From Chloroflexota bacterium (GTDB lineage Bacteria > Chloroflexota > Anaerolineae > Aggregatilineales > Phototrophicaceae), in assembly GCA_026706445.1 (NCBI GenBank), contig JAPOYT010000260.1:1-43737 (forward strand): DNA of 43,737 bases. Direction: 5' to 3'. The stretch's first letter is position 1; every line of letters starts with the position of its first letter. Below the pieces are notes generated by a model. It made no database searches. It worked only from the letters and a program-made list of their open reading frames with translations, and had not been told where the DNA came from. A program made the translations under genes and the position numbers. Positions 24,648-32,827 of the stretch are shown in pieces.

Positions 24648-25838
24648 TCAAAGCGAATAAGGATCGGCGGCATCGCGCAAGCCATCGCCGACGAAGTTAA
24701 ACATGAGAATGGTAACGATGATGAATAAGGCGGGAATCAGCTTCCAAGGCTGGTGCACGAGCGCGCCGAAATTCTTGGTGTCATCCAGCAAGACGCCCCA
24801 GCTGACGCCCGGTTCCTGCATGCCGAGCCCGATGAAGCTCAGCGCGGTCTCGCCCAATATCATGCCGGGGACAGCCAAGGTCATGGTCACGATAAGGTGA
24901 CTGGCGAAGTTGGGCAGCAGGTGGCGCGTGATGATGTACAGGTCGGAGCCGCCAGCCAGCTTGGATGCGGTGACGAAATCCAAATCGCGCAGTGAGAGCA
25001 GCTTGCCCCGCACAACGCGAGCCAGGCCCGTCCAACCGACGATGGACAGCACAATCGTGATGGCGAAATAGGTGTGGGCGACGGGCCATTGGCGCGGGAT
25101 GGCAGCCGACAGCACCATCCAAAGCGGCAAGGTGGGGATGGCAATCAAAAGATCAATAATACGCTGAATCGCTTCATCAACGATGCCGCCGACATAACCG
25201 GAAATACCGCCGATCAGGCAGCCGAGCACAAAGCTGATGGCGACGCCGCCCAAGCCGACGAAGAGCGAAACGAGCGCGCCGATGACCGTGCGCGAGAACA
25301 AATCACGGCTGACCGAATCGGTGCCGAAGAGCGTGATATTGGCGCCCTCTTCGACGCCGAAAAGGTGAATGTCCAGCTTGAACAAGCCCAGAATCTCGTA
25401 GGGTTCGCCGCGAACGAAGAAGTGAATCGGGTACTTCTGGTCTTCCTGCTCGGTGTAAATCTCACGGAAAGTCTTGGAGTGGAAGGTGCGCTCGCGCGCA
25501 TAGACGAAAGGCTGAAATCTATTTTCGCCGACGCCAAAGTGGATGACGCTGGGTGGCGCGTCCTTAAAACCCTTGAGGCGCGTATCGGGTCGGTAGGGCG
25601 CGATGAAATCGGAAAAGATCGCCATCAAATAGAGCCCAGCCAGCACCGGCAAGCCGAGACGGGCGAGACGATGCCGCCAAAAGCGCCGCCGGATCAACCT
25701 GCCGCGCGACAGATATTCTATTGAGTCGTCTTCAACCTGAGCGGCCTTTGAACCCAATGCGATTGACACCGCGGGTTCCGCGGAATCCAGCGCTTTGGCC
25801 AAGCTGCGCCCCTTGAAATCAATTGGCGACTTAGTCAT
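24648..25838 (-). CDS. Opp-type ABC permease, C-type, with long extracytoplasmic insertion
   Basis: A 396-residue membrane protein, about 90 longer than the neighbouring DppC-like permease. A charged N-terminal cytoplasmic part (1-60) leads to helix 1 (LGLPVLAGLYLMAIF). About 90 extracytoplasmic residues (81-170) follow before LFGTDSVSRDLFSR, where about 45 are usual. The five-helix core has the coupling loop FVTASKLAGGSDLYIITRHLLPN and ends in VGDGLRDAADPYSL. ATG 25838 overlaps the upstream permease stop by 8 bases (ATGACTAA), so I prefer it to the further upstream candidate at 25871. The extra loop may contact the large binding protein encoded at 27263. Confidence 0.9.
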   Translation of the reverse strand: MTKSPIDFKGRSLAKALDSAEPAVSIALGSKAAQVEDDSIEYLSRGRLIRRRFWRHRLARLGLPVLAGLYLMAIFSDFIAPYRPDTRLKGFKDAPPSVIHFGVGENRFQPFVYARERTFHSKTFREIYTEQEDQKYPIHFFVRGEPYEILGLFKLDIHLFGVEEGANITLFGTDSVSRDLFSRTVIGALVSLFVGLGGVAISFVLGCLIGGISGYVGGIVDEAIQRIIDLLIAIPTLPLWMVLSAAIPRQWPVAHTYFAITIVLSIVGWTGLARVVRGKLLSLRDLDFVTASKLAGGSDLYIITRHLLPNFASHLIVTMTLAVPGMILGETALSFIGLGMQEPGVSWGVLLDDTKNFGALVHQPWKLIPALFIIVTILMFNFVGDGLRDAADPYSL

Positions 25839-26835
25839 AACGGATCCGCGGATCAAGCCATACCAACGCAATATCGGAGATCAAGGTGCCGATCAGGGTC
25901 AAGGCGCTGAGGATCATAATGATGCTGCCGGCCAGATACATATCCTGGCGCAGGACGGCGGTCAGCAGCACCGGCCCAATGGTTTGCAAATTGAGAATGA
26001 TGGACACCAATGCCTCGCCGCCGACCATGGCCGGCAGCAGCCAGCCGATTGTGCTGAAGATGGGATTAAAAGCGATGCGCACCGGGTATTTCCAGAGCAG
26101 CCGCCGCTCGCTGAGCCCTTTCGCCCGCGCCGTGACCACATATTGCTTGTTCAGTTCATCCAGCAGATTGGCGCGCATCACGCGGATCAAGCCAGCCGTG
26201 CCGGCGGTAGCCAACACCAGCACCGGCACCCAGACGTTCTTCAGCATGTCGATTACTTTGGCGATGCTCCAGGGCGCATGGCGGAATTCCAGGGAAAACA
26301 AGCCGGTGACCGCATGGCCCGTCTGCGCGAAGACGATCCACATGATGATGATGGCAAAGAGAAAATTCGGTATCGCCAGCCCGATAAAGCCGATGAAAAT
26401 CGACAGATAATCCATGAGCGAATATTGATGCGTGGCGGAGTAAATGCCGATTGGGATGGCGATCGCCCAGACGACAATGGTGGAGACGAGGGAAATGATC
26501 ATCGTCGCCGGCAGCCGTTCGGCAATGATGTCGGTCACCGGTTTGTTGTCATAGCTGCTGCCATAAGAACCAAATGAGCGCCCGAGATCGCCATTGACGA
26601 TGAAGTTGCGCATCCAGCGGAAATACTGCTGGTAAAGCGGTTTGCCCAAGCCATAGCGCTGCTCCAGGCGCGAAACCTCGGCTTCGTCCACGGTCAAGCC
26701 TTGACTTTCCAGCCTGGTTACGTAACTGCTGAGGTAATCGCCGGGCGGCAATTGAATGATGATGAAGGAGATCATCGACAGCAATACCAGCATGGGAACA
26801 AGGATGAAAATCCGGCGCGCAATAATGCGAAGCAT
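25831..26835 (-). CDS. Opp-type ABC permease, B-type
   Basis: A 334-residue inner-membrane protein. Helix 1 (IFILVPMLVLLSMISFIII) is followed by QLPPGDYLSSYV, in the place of the usual LPGDP, then a long extracytoplasmic segment with RLEQRYGLGKPLYQQYFRWM. The core carries the coupling loop YVVTARAKGLSERRLLWKYPVR and a final WLDPRIRYD. CGGAGA lies 5-6 bp before the ATG. It is first gene of the minus-strand operon that continues into permease C, GH2, OppD and OppF. A conserved 26-bp motif lies 58 bp upstream, divergent from the binding-protein gene at 27263. Confidence 0.92.
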   Translation of the reverse strand: MLRIIARRIFILVPMLVLLSMISFIIIQLPPGDYLSSYVTRLESQGLTVDEAEVSRLEQRYGLGKPLYQQYFRWMRNFIVNGDLGRSFGSYGSSYDNKPVTDIIAERLPATMIISLVSTIVVWAIAIPIGIYSATHQYSLMDYLSIFIGFIGLAIPNFLFAIIIMWIVFAQTGHAVTGLFSLEFRHAPWSIAKVIDMLKNVWVPVLVLATAGTAGLIRVMRANLLDELNKQYVVTARAKGLSERRLLWKYPVRIAFNPIFSTIGWLLPAMVGGEALVSIILNLQTIGPVLLTAVLRQDMYLAGSIIMILSALTLIGTLISDIALVWLDPRIRYD

Positions 26836-26892
26836 TTAATTCTCCGGGCGGATGGTTCGTCTCGCTCTCTTTATATCGAACCTGCGCCGTTA

Positions 26893-26918
26893 GGAAGTGT
26901 ATCGAATTCGGTTGAAAT
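26893..26918 (-). promoter_or_regulatory. Shared 26-bp regulatory motif, copy 2 (minus orientation)
   Basis: Read on the minus strand: ATTTC-A-ACCGA, then ATTC, then GATACACT-T-CC. It ends 58 bp before the permease B start. TATAAA at 26870-26875 (minus) is a possible -10, whose -35 position would overlap the 3' end of this motif. The central CGAATTCG is palindromic in this copy only. Confidence 0.6.
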
Positions 26919-26970
26919 TCTTTGAGCCATCCTCGAGATTATATCCCCAACCCCAAGTACGTATGATTTT

Positions 26971-27079
26971 GTAGGGGCGACTCTTGAGTCGCCCACTGTT
27001 AATTCGCCGACGGGCGAGCCAAGGGTAGCGTAGGTCGCGTAGACACTGACCGCCGACACTAACCTACGCTCGCCCCTAC
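26971..27079. repeat. Short and long family B hairpins in the divergent promoter region
   Basis: The short copy (26971-26994) is GTAGGGGCGACTC/GAGTCGCCC. The long copy (27012-27079) has GGGCGAGCC/GCTCGCCCCTAC arms extended by AGCGTAGGT pairing with ACCTACGCT, and GTCGCGTAGACACTGACC in the middle. The pair separates the two copies of the 26-bp motif. The 427-bp gap 26836-27262 holds only these repeats and regulatory sites. Confidence 0.75.
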
Positions 27080-27106
27080 AGACTGTCAGATGGATGCAAT
27101 TTACCT

Positions 27107-27132
27107 ATTTCAACCGAAAAGGATACACTACC
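27107..27132 (+). promoter_or_regulatory. Shared 26-bp regulatory motif, copy 3
   Basis: ATTTC-A-ACCGA, then AAAG, then GATACACT-A-CC. It ends 14 bp before the -35 box of the promoter at 27147, nearly the same placement as copy 1 (15 bp). It faces copy 2 across the family B hairpins. Confidence 0.65.
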
Positions 27133-27146
27133 CGCCGCTACAATAT

Positions 27147-27175
27147 TTGACTTACCGCATTCGATTAAGGATAAT
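27147..27175 (+). promoter_or_regulatory. Promoter of the oligosaccharide binding-protein gene
   Basis: TTGACT (27147-27152), 17-bp spacer, GATAAT (27170-27175): 5 of 6 matches to consensus in each box and ideal spacing. The leader to the ATG at 27263 would be about 80 nt. Confidence 0.65.
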
Positions 27176-27262
27176 AGCACACATGATTCGCAAAGGCACA
27201 TTTGCGGATTGATTGCAGTATGCTTGTATGAGTTCACAAAGTTTCTGTTGAAGGAGACCAAA

Positions 27263-29140
27263 ATGTCCATCCCATTCCGCAAACTAGTACCCTTGTTGAT
27301 TGTCTCAATGATGATCATCGGTCCTGGCGTTCTTGGCGGCGCCGCGCAGGATTGCATGTACAATGAGGCGCCGATGCTGGCCGAGATGGTCGCCGCCGGC
27401 GATTTGCCGGGCGTCTGCGACCGTTTGCCGGATAATCCGCTGGTTGTCACGAGCGGCGTCTATCTGCCGGAGTCACTCATCGTGCCAGAGATTGGCCGCT
27501 ATGGCGGTGAATTGCTCATGACCTGGCAGAATAACGTGGTCATGAAAGAGACGCTCTTCAATACGCTGAACCGTGATGACAACACAATCGCGCCCAACGT
27601 CATAGAAGAATTCATCATCAGCGATGATGCCAGCGAATACACCTTCAAGCTGCGCGCTGGCCACAAATGGTCGGACGGCGCGCCGGTTACGACCGAAGAC
27701 GTGCGCTTCGCTTATGAAGATGTATTGAACAATGCGGAGCTGCGCCCGGCGGTACCCACCTATTTGAAGAGCGGCAATGTTCCAAGCGGCGCCCCGGCGA
27801 CGCTGGAAATCGTGGATGACGCCACCTTCAAATTCGCATTCGACGGACCCTATCCCGGTTTCGCCGCCAGCCTGGTGTCCCTGGGCACGGGTTACCTGGA
27901 TATCATCAAGCCGATGCATTTCCTCGCCCAATTCCATAGCGCCTACGGCGATGCCGATGAGATCGCGGCGATGGTGGAAGAGGGCGGATTTGAAAGCTGG
28001 GTGGAAGTCTTCAATGGCAAGGATGTATCCGGCTGGTGCGAGAACTGTTTGCAGGCCATTGGCTTCCCGCAGTTGGGACCCTGGGTGCGCGTGGAAGGTC
28101 CGGAAGAAGAAGTGGTGACCAGCCGCAATCCCTATTACTTCGCCGTTGACGCCGATGGCAACCAGTTGCCCTATATGGACGGGCGCCGCGCCGTCATCAA
28201 CCAGTGGGGGATCATGGAAACGGCTGAACTGATGATGTTCGCCGGCGATGTGCATTACTTCTGGACGACCAGCCTGGCGAACCTGCCGCTTTTTATCGAA
28301 AACGAAGAGAACGGCAACTACAGGACCCATGTCTATCCCAATAAAGACTCGCGCATGTTCCACATCAATCTGACCTTTGATGACCCGGTCTGGCGCGAAG
28401 TCACCTGGGACGCGCGCTTCCGCAATGCGGTGATGCTGGCGATTGACAGTGAAGATCTGATCAATGCCATCTACTTCGGCCAAGCCAGCCTGCCGACGAT
28501 CGCGCCCAGCGCTTACGATGTCGATGGCGCCAACGCGCTGCTGGATGAGATGGGCATGACGGAACGCGATGACGATGGCTATCGCATGTCGCCAAGCGGC
28601 GAACCTTTCTCGATCATGATTGAGGTTGGCGCCGGCGGCGGCGATTACTCTGACCCGGCGCCCTTCTTCGTCGATTACCTGGGCGATATCGGCATCCGCA
28701 CGGACTTCCGCAATATCGACAGCGCCTTGCTGGGCGAGCGCCGCGCCTCCAACGAGATGCAAGCCGGGATCAACTGGAATACGGCGCCGCTTTTCGCCGC
28801 GCACACCTACCCGGACTACATCCCGAATGCCAACTGGGGTCCGCTCTGGGGGCAATGGTATAGCGATAATGAAATGGGCGAGGAGCCGCCCGATTGGATC
28901 ATGGAGCTATACGCCATCCATGAAGATCTGATCAGTCACCCGCCGGGCAGCGAGGGCTTCATCAGCGCCTCCGCTACGAGGGACGCCTGGCTCTATGACA
29001 ACGTGCCCTTCTTCACCCACATCGAGCAACCGGGTATCGTTCACATGTGGTCGAATTGCCTCGCCAATGTGCCGGATGGACCATTCCATCATGGCTCCTG
29101 GTCGAGCCACCGGCTGATCTATTTCACCGACGACTGCTAA
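27263..29140 (+). CDS. Family 5 extracellular binding protein, oligosaccharide-type
   Basis: A 625-residue SBP_bac_5 protein, about 110 residues longer than the two Tat-type paralogues. ATG 27263 has AAGGAGA about 5 bp upstream. A Sec-type leader (FRKLVPLLIVSMMIIG...GGAAQ) is followed by APMLAEMVAAGDLPGVCDRLPDNPLVV, a conserved opening that I associate with carbohydrate-linked members. YTFKLRAGHKWSDGAPVTTEDVRFAYED is the family landmark, and later FHINLTFDDPVWREV and RFRNAVMLAIDSEDLINAI. The divergent permease/ATPase operon and adjacent GH2 genes imply oligosaccharide capture, as known for Opp-type sugar importers of Thermotoga. No lipobox; anchoring unknown. Confidence 0.9.
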   Translation: MSIPFRKLVPLLIVSMMIIGPGVLGGAAQDCMYNEAPMLAEMVAAGDLPGVCDRLPDNPLVVTSGVYLPESLIVPEIGRYGGELLMTWQNNVVMKETLFNTLNRDDNTIAPNVIEEFIISDDASEYTFKLRAGHKWSDGAPVTTEDVRFAYEDVLNNAELRPAVPTYLKSGNVPSGAPATLEIVDDATFKFAFDGPYPGFAASLVSLGTGYLDIIKPMHFLAQFHSAYGDADEIAAMVEEGGFESWVEVFNGKDVSGWCENCLQAIGFPQLGPWVRVEGPEEEVVTSRNPYYFAVDADGNQLPYMDGRRAVINQWGIMETAELMMFAGDVHYFWTTSLANLPLFIENEENGNYRTHVYPNKDSRMFHINLTFDDPVWREVTWDARFRNAVMLAIDSEDLINAIYFGQASLPTIAPSAYDVDGANALLDEMGMTERDDDGYRMSPSGEPFSIMIEVGAGGGDYSDPAPFFVDYLGDIGIRTDFRNIDSALLGERRASNEMQAGINWNTAPLFAAHTYPDYIPNANWGPLWGQWYSDNEMGEEPPDWIMELYAIHEDLISHPPGSEGFISASATRDAWLYDNVPFFTHIEQPGIVHMWSNCLANVPDGPFHHGSWSSHRLIYFTDDC

Positions 29141-29168
29141 ACGCTGATCAGCATCGTTTGACTCACGT

Positions 29169-29194
29169 AGAGGGTTGGATTATTCCAGCCCTCT
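29169..29194 (+). terminator. Hairpin between binding-protein and GH2 genes, possible partial terminator
   Basis: AGAGGGTTGGA (29169-29179) pairs with TCCAGCCCTCT (29184-29194) around TTAT, an 11-bp stem with one G-T pair, followed by CTTCTA. The weak T-run suggests attenuation, leaving more binding-protein than enzyme message, rather than full stop. Confidence 0.5.
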
Positions 29195-29260
29195 CTTCTA
29201 TTGCGAGAGATTTTGCCAGCTCTGCTGGGCGACCATATCTTAAAACAAAGGAAGAGACCC

Positions 29261-32002
29261 ATGACGTTCACAGCAGACTCCACGCTGGCCGAGGTAATTG
29301 CATCGGCAAAGGGACGGGCGGTTGTGGCGACGCATCTGCCCGAATTGCTGGAAGGTTCGCAGGCTTTGCCCAACCTGGATCAGACGCTTGCCGACCTGCC
29401 CTATCCCTGGCATCGGCGGCTGCCGGCGCTGCTCCGCGACTTAAATCGCCCGGCGGAAGAAGTGTGGGCGCAAGAGGCCGAGCAGCTATCCATGAACGCC
29501 CTGGATCGTGAAGCCTTCGCGCCGCGCTTTACGCCCTGGGACGCCGAGGCGGAGGAGGTAGCGCTCGTGGCTGAGCCGGTCGCGCATCCGGCGGGCGCGC
29601 CATGTTTGTCGCTGGATGGCGAGTGGCAACTGGCGGAAGGCGGCAAGCTGCGGGACAGACTGAATGGCGAGTGGGACGACGCTATACCGGCGCGGGCGCC
29701 GGGAAGCGTGCACACGGCTTTGGTCGAGGCGGGGCGGATTCCCGAGACGACCTTTGGGCGCAACCAGGAAATCGCCCGTCAGGAGAGCTTTAAGACCTGG
29801 TGGCTGCGCCGCGAATTCGCCAAGCCAGAGGGAATGGTTCGCGAAAAACTGATGTTCGGCGGCGTGGCCAATCGCTGCACGGTCTGGCTGAACGGAAAGA
29901 TGCTGGGCGGGCACGAAGGCATGTTCGGCGGACCTGATTTTGATATCGCCGACAAATTAGAAGAGAAGAATACCCTGGTCCTTAGGCTTGATCCCGTTCC
30001 TTTCGAGATAGACAAGGGTCGCGCTTTCAATCCCGATAGCAATGATAGCTGGAAACGCACGGTGGTCTTCAACAATGTTTATGGCTGGCATTATTCCAAT
30101 TTGCAGTCGCTGGGCATTTGGCGTTCTGTACATATACAGGGTCAGCCGGCGGTGGCGCTGGTTGATCCCTTCATGCGCACGGTAGATGCGGCCGGTGGCA
30201 TCGCTGAGCTGGCGCTCAAATTCGAGGGCGAAGCCGGTGGCTGGAGCGGGGCGCTAAAGGCGACGATCGCGCCGGACAACTTTGAGGGACAGCCCTTTTC
30301 TTTCTCGCAGCGCGTCAGCTCGGACGCGGCGAAACACAGCTGCAATTTGCGCTTTCAGATTCCGGATCCTCAGGTCTGGTGGCCAGTGGATATGGGCGGG
30401 CAGCCCTTGTATCGGGTCACACTCTCATTCACGCCCGCTGATGGCGGCGCGGCAGACGCGCGCGATTTCAACTTCGGCTTGCGCACCATCGAGATGGCGC
30501 CGCTGCCGGGCGGGCCGCGGCCTGATCGCTTCAACTGGACCTTCGTCGTCAATGGCGCGCCCATGTTCATGAAGGGCGCGAACTGGTGTACCTTGGACGC
30601 GCTGCTGGATTTCTCGCGCGAGCGCTACGAGCGTTTCATCAAGCTGGCGGCGATGCAGCATGTGCAGATGTTCCGCCCCTGGGGCAGTGGCATGCCGGAG
30701 ACCGATGACTTCTACGACCTCTGTGATCATTACGGGATTCTGGTGATGCAGGAATGGCCCACCGCTTGGAACAGCCACGTGACCCAGCCTTACGATATGC
30801 TGGAAGAAACGGTGCGGCGCAATACGCTGCGCATCCGCAATCACCCATCGCTGGCGATGTATGGCGGCGGCAACGAATCGAGCGAGCCTTTTGGACCGGC
30901 CATCGATATGATGGGCCGGCTGAGCATTGAGCTGGACGATACGCGCGTCTTTCATCGGGGCGAGCCCTGGGGCGGCAGCAAGCACGATTACGGCACCTAT
31001 TGGGGGCGGCAGAACCTCGACTACAGCATGAATATGACCTCGGTATTCTGGGGCGAATTCGGGATGGCATGCAGCCCGGTTTATGAGTCCGTCATGCGCT
31101 ACCTGCCCGACGAAGAGAAGGACCTTTGGCCGCCGCTGGCGGGTGGCGCCTTCGCTTATCACACACCGATATTCGACACCTACGAAGATGTCTCGCGTCT
31201 TAAACAAAATGCCTATTATTTCGTGCCGAAGGATTGCACACTCGAAGAGTACACGATCGGTTCGCAGCTATCGCAGGTGGTCGGCATCAGGCATACGCTG
31301 GAGCGGTCGCGCTGCCGTTTTCCTCATAGCGCGGGCGCCCTCTACTACAAGCTGACGGATAATTATCCGGCGGCTTCCTGGGCTTGCATTGATTGGTATG
31401 GCGCGCCAAAGATGGGCCATTATTTCTTCCAGGATGCCTTCGCGCCGCTGCAGGCCTGCGTAATCTTCAATAGCGCCAACATCGTCGGCATTCCCGTTTC
31501 GCTGCCCGTTTATTTGCTGGATGATGCCGCTGCGCTTGCGGATTCGGATTGGCAGGCGGTAGTGCGCGCGTTCAAGGGCGATCTGCAGTTGATCAAGCGG
31601 GAAGAATATGAGGGGCAAGGTGGGGTCGCAAGCCCGCATAGGCTTGGTGAATTCACGCTCGCCTTTGAAGAGACCGATACTGTTCCGCTGTTTGTGGTGT
31701 CGGAGGTCTGGCGCGGCGGCGCGCTCGCCCAGCGCACTTTCTATTTTGTGAACTACGAGCCGGTCAAAGGCAGTCTTTTCAATTTGCCCAAGACGTCGCT
31801 GGAATCCGATGTGCAGGGCGATAGCGTCATCGTCGCCAATACTGGGGATCTGCCGGCGGTTGCCGTCGATGTCGCGCGGCCGGGGCATCTGGATAGCTTC
31901 ACCGTGTCCGACAACTACTTCTGGCTGGATGCTGGCGAGACGGCTACTGTTGAAGTCAGCGATGTCGACGGGCTGGTCGTCAGCGCCTGGAATGCTGACT
32001 AG
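29261..32002 (+). CDS. Glycoside hydrolase family 2, beta-mannosidase-like, with N-terminal helical module
   Basis: A 913-residue retaining beta-glycosidase, clearly paralogous to the product of 21726-24293. Residues 1-75 form an extra module not in the paralogue (TLAEVIASAKGRAVVATHLPELL...), resembling short helical pieces found at the ends of some other sugar-active proteins (from memory, not searched). Sandwich domains (110-410) have WLNGKMLGGHEGMF; the barrel has FMKGANWCTLDAL. E539 in YGGGNES is the expected acid/base and E599 in WGEFGMACS the nucleophile. ATG 29261 has GGAAGAG upstream. No signal peptide, so it is cytoplasmic. Expressed with the binding protein at 27263 but possibly attenuated by the hairpin between them. 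Confidence 0.88.
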   Translation: MTFTADSTLAEVIASAKGRAVVATHLPELLEGSQALPNLDQTLADLPYPWHRRLPALLRDLNRPAEEVWAQEAEQLSMNALDREAFAPRFTPWDAEAEEVALVAEPVAHPAGAPCLSLDGEWQLAEGGKLRDRLNGEWDDAIPARAPGSVHTALVEAGRIPETTFGRNQEIARQESFKTWWLRREFAKPEGMVREKLMFGGVANRCTVWLNGKMLGGHEGMFGGPDFDIADKLEEKNTLVLRLDPVPFEIDKGRAFNPDSNDSWKRTVVFNNVYGWHYSNLQSLGIWRSVHIQGQPAVALVDPFMRTVDAAGGIAELALKFEGEAGGWSGALKATIAPDNFEGQPFSFSQRVSSDAAKHSCNLRFQIPDPQVWWPVDMGGQPLYRVTLSFTPADGGAADARDFNFGLRTIEMAPLPGGPRPDRFNWTFVVNGAPMFMKGANWCTLDALLDFSRERYERFIKLAAMQHVQMFRPWGSGMPETDDFYDLCDHYGILVMQEWPTAWNSHVTQPYDMLEETVRRNTLRIRNHPSLAMYGGGNESSEPFGPAIDMMGRLSIELDDTRVFHRGEPWGGSKHDYGTYWGRQNLDYSMNMTSVFWGEFGMACSPVYESVMRYLPDEEKDLWPPLAGGAFAYHTPIFDTYEDVSRLKQNAYYFVPKDCTLEEYTIGSQLSQVVGIRHTLERSRCRFPHSAGALYYKLTDNYPAASWACIDWYGAPKMGHYFFQDAFAPLQACVIFNSANIVGIPVSLPVYLLDDAAALADSDWQAVVRAFKGDLQLIKREEYEGQGGVASPHRLGEFTLAFEETDTVPLFVVSEVWRGGALAQRTFYFVNYEPVKGSLFNLPKTSLESDVQGDSVIVANTGDLPAVAVDVARPGHLDSFTVSDNYFWLDAGETATVEVSDVDGLVVSAWNAD

Positions 32003-32079
32003 ACGAAACAGCCGTGTAAGTTAATGGCGATACGATTCTTGTGGATCTAGCTCGTCGCCAATTGAAGCCTTCGTGGCTC

Positions 32080-32559
32080 TTACGCTTCTCCGGCGCTGAG
32101 AAGGCTTCTTAATTCGGCTTCAGTAACGTTTTCATTCGTTGTGGCCAAGATTAGCACTTCAGCGATGAGATCGATTCTGTCTTCCAGTCTTTGGATGCTG
32201 CTAGCGTTTGCGGCAATGGCTTCGCGGTTACTGCTTATAAGTTCGCGATTACTTCCGATAAGCTCACGCAACTCGGCAAACTGCGGATTGACGAGACCGG
32301 CAAACGCGAGATAGGCCAAGAGCAATGGAATCCCAACGGCGGCAAGCAATTGCAACCAGCGCGCCACATTGCTTTGATCGGACTCTTGCGCGTTCAATTC
32401 AGCCTCGTCGCCTCTTGCTTCTTTAGAAACTAGGATCGCGTCCCTACTTGACTTGCGCAACCCTTTCGCCGCAATTAATTCGTCAATCGCAGGTGAAGCG
32501 CCAATGGGCTTCTTGCTGGATCCTTGTTGCTCCTGCTGTCCTTTATCAATCGCTGTCAC
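32080..32559 (-). CDS. Hypothetical single-span membrane protein with heptad coiled coil
   Basis: A 159-residue protein I do not recognise. Residues 1-68 are polar and charged. One hydrophobic span lies at about 69-90 (LQLLAAVGIPLLLAYLAFAG). After it come five regular heptads with isoleucine at 101, 108, 115, 122 and 129 (IGSNREL, ISSNREA, IAANASS, IQRLEDR, IDLIAEV), a textbook coiled coil that could form a dimer or trimer stalk. The start is GTG at 32559 without a clear ribosome site, so the exact start is uncertain. It lies between convergent or unrelated sugar operons and may stand alone. Confidence 0.6.
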   Translation of the reverse strand: MTAIDKGQQEQQGSSKKPIGASPAIDELIAAKGLRKSSRDAILVSKEARGDEAELNAQESDQSNVARWLQLLAAVGIPLLLAYLAFAGLVNPQFAELRELIGSNRELISSNREAIAANASSIQRLEDRIDLIAEVLILATTNENVTEAELRSLLSAGEA

Positions 32560-32827
32560 TTGATCATACCATCAATATATCGGCTTGTCGAAATGATCAC
32601 AGCAAATGCCGATGCCGCGTCTTACGCGTCACAATCCCTGTTAACGGCTTATAACCTAAGCCAAGAACCATAGGGTAACATAAGTTGTAGTGATCTTGCA
32701 TACTTGCGTTACTTTTGCTTATTTCATTCCTTCATCCATCGGACCCTATACGGTATCGGTAATGTAGTGGTAGTCCGGGGACATCGCTTCCATGTTGCCC
32801 AGATTATCTGAAGCGGGACTCGAAAGG
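32560..32827. other. Gene-free stretch
   Basis: I see no open frame with coding character, no family A/B/C repeat and no terminator with a T-run. It is more AT-rich than the surrounding genes. The promoter of the hypothetical gene at 32559 should be here, but I could not single out boxes. Confidence 0.5.

Noticed and set aside
27473..28855. 460-residue minus-strand open frame opposite the oligosaccharide binding protein
   Set aside because: Antisense frame of a well-supported gene, with low-complexity Arg/Val/Asp composition and no motifs.
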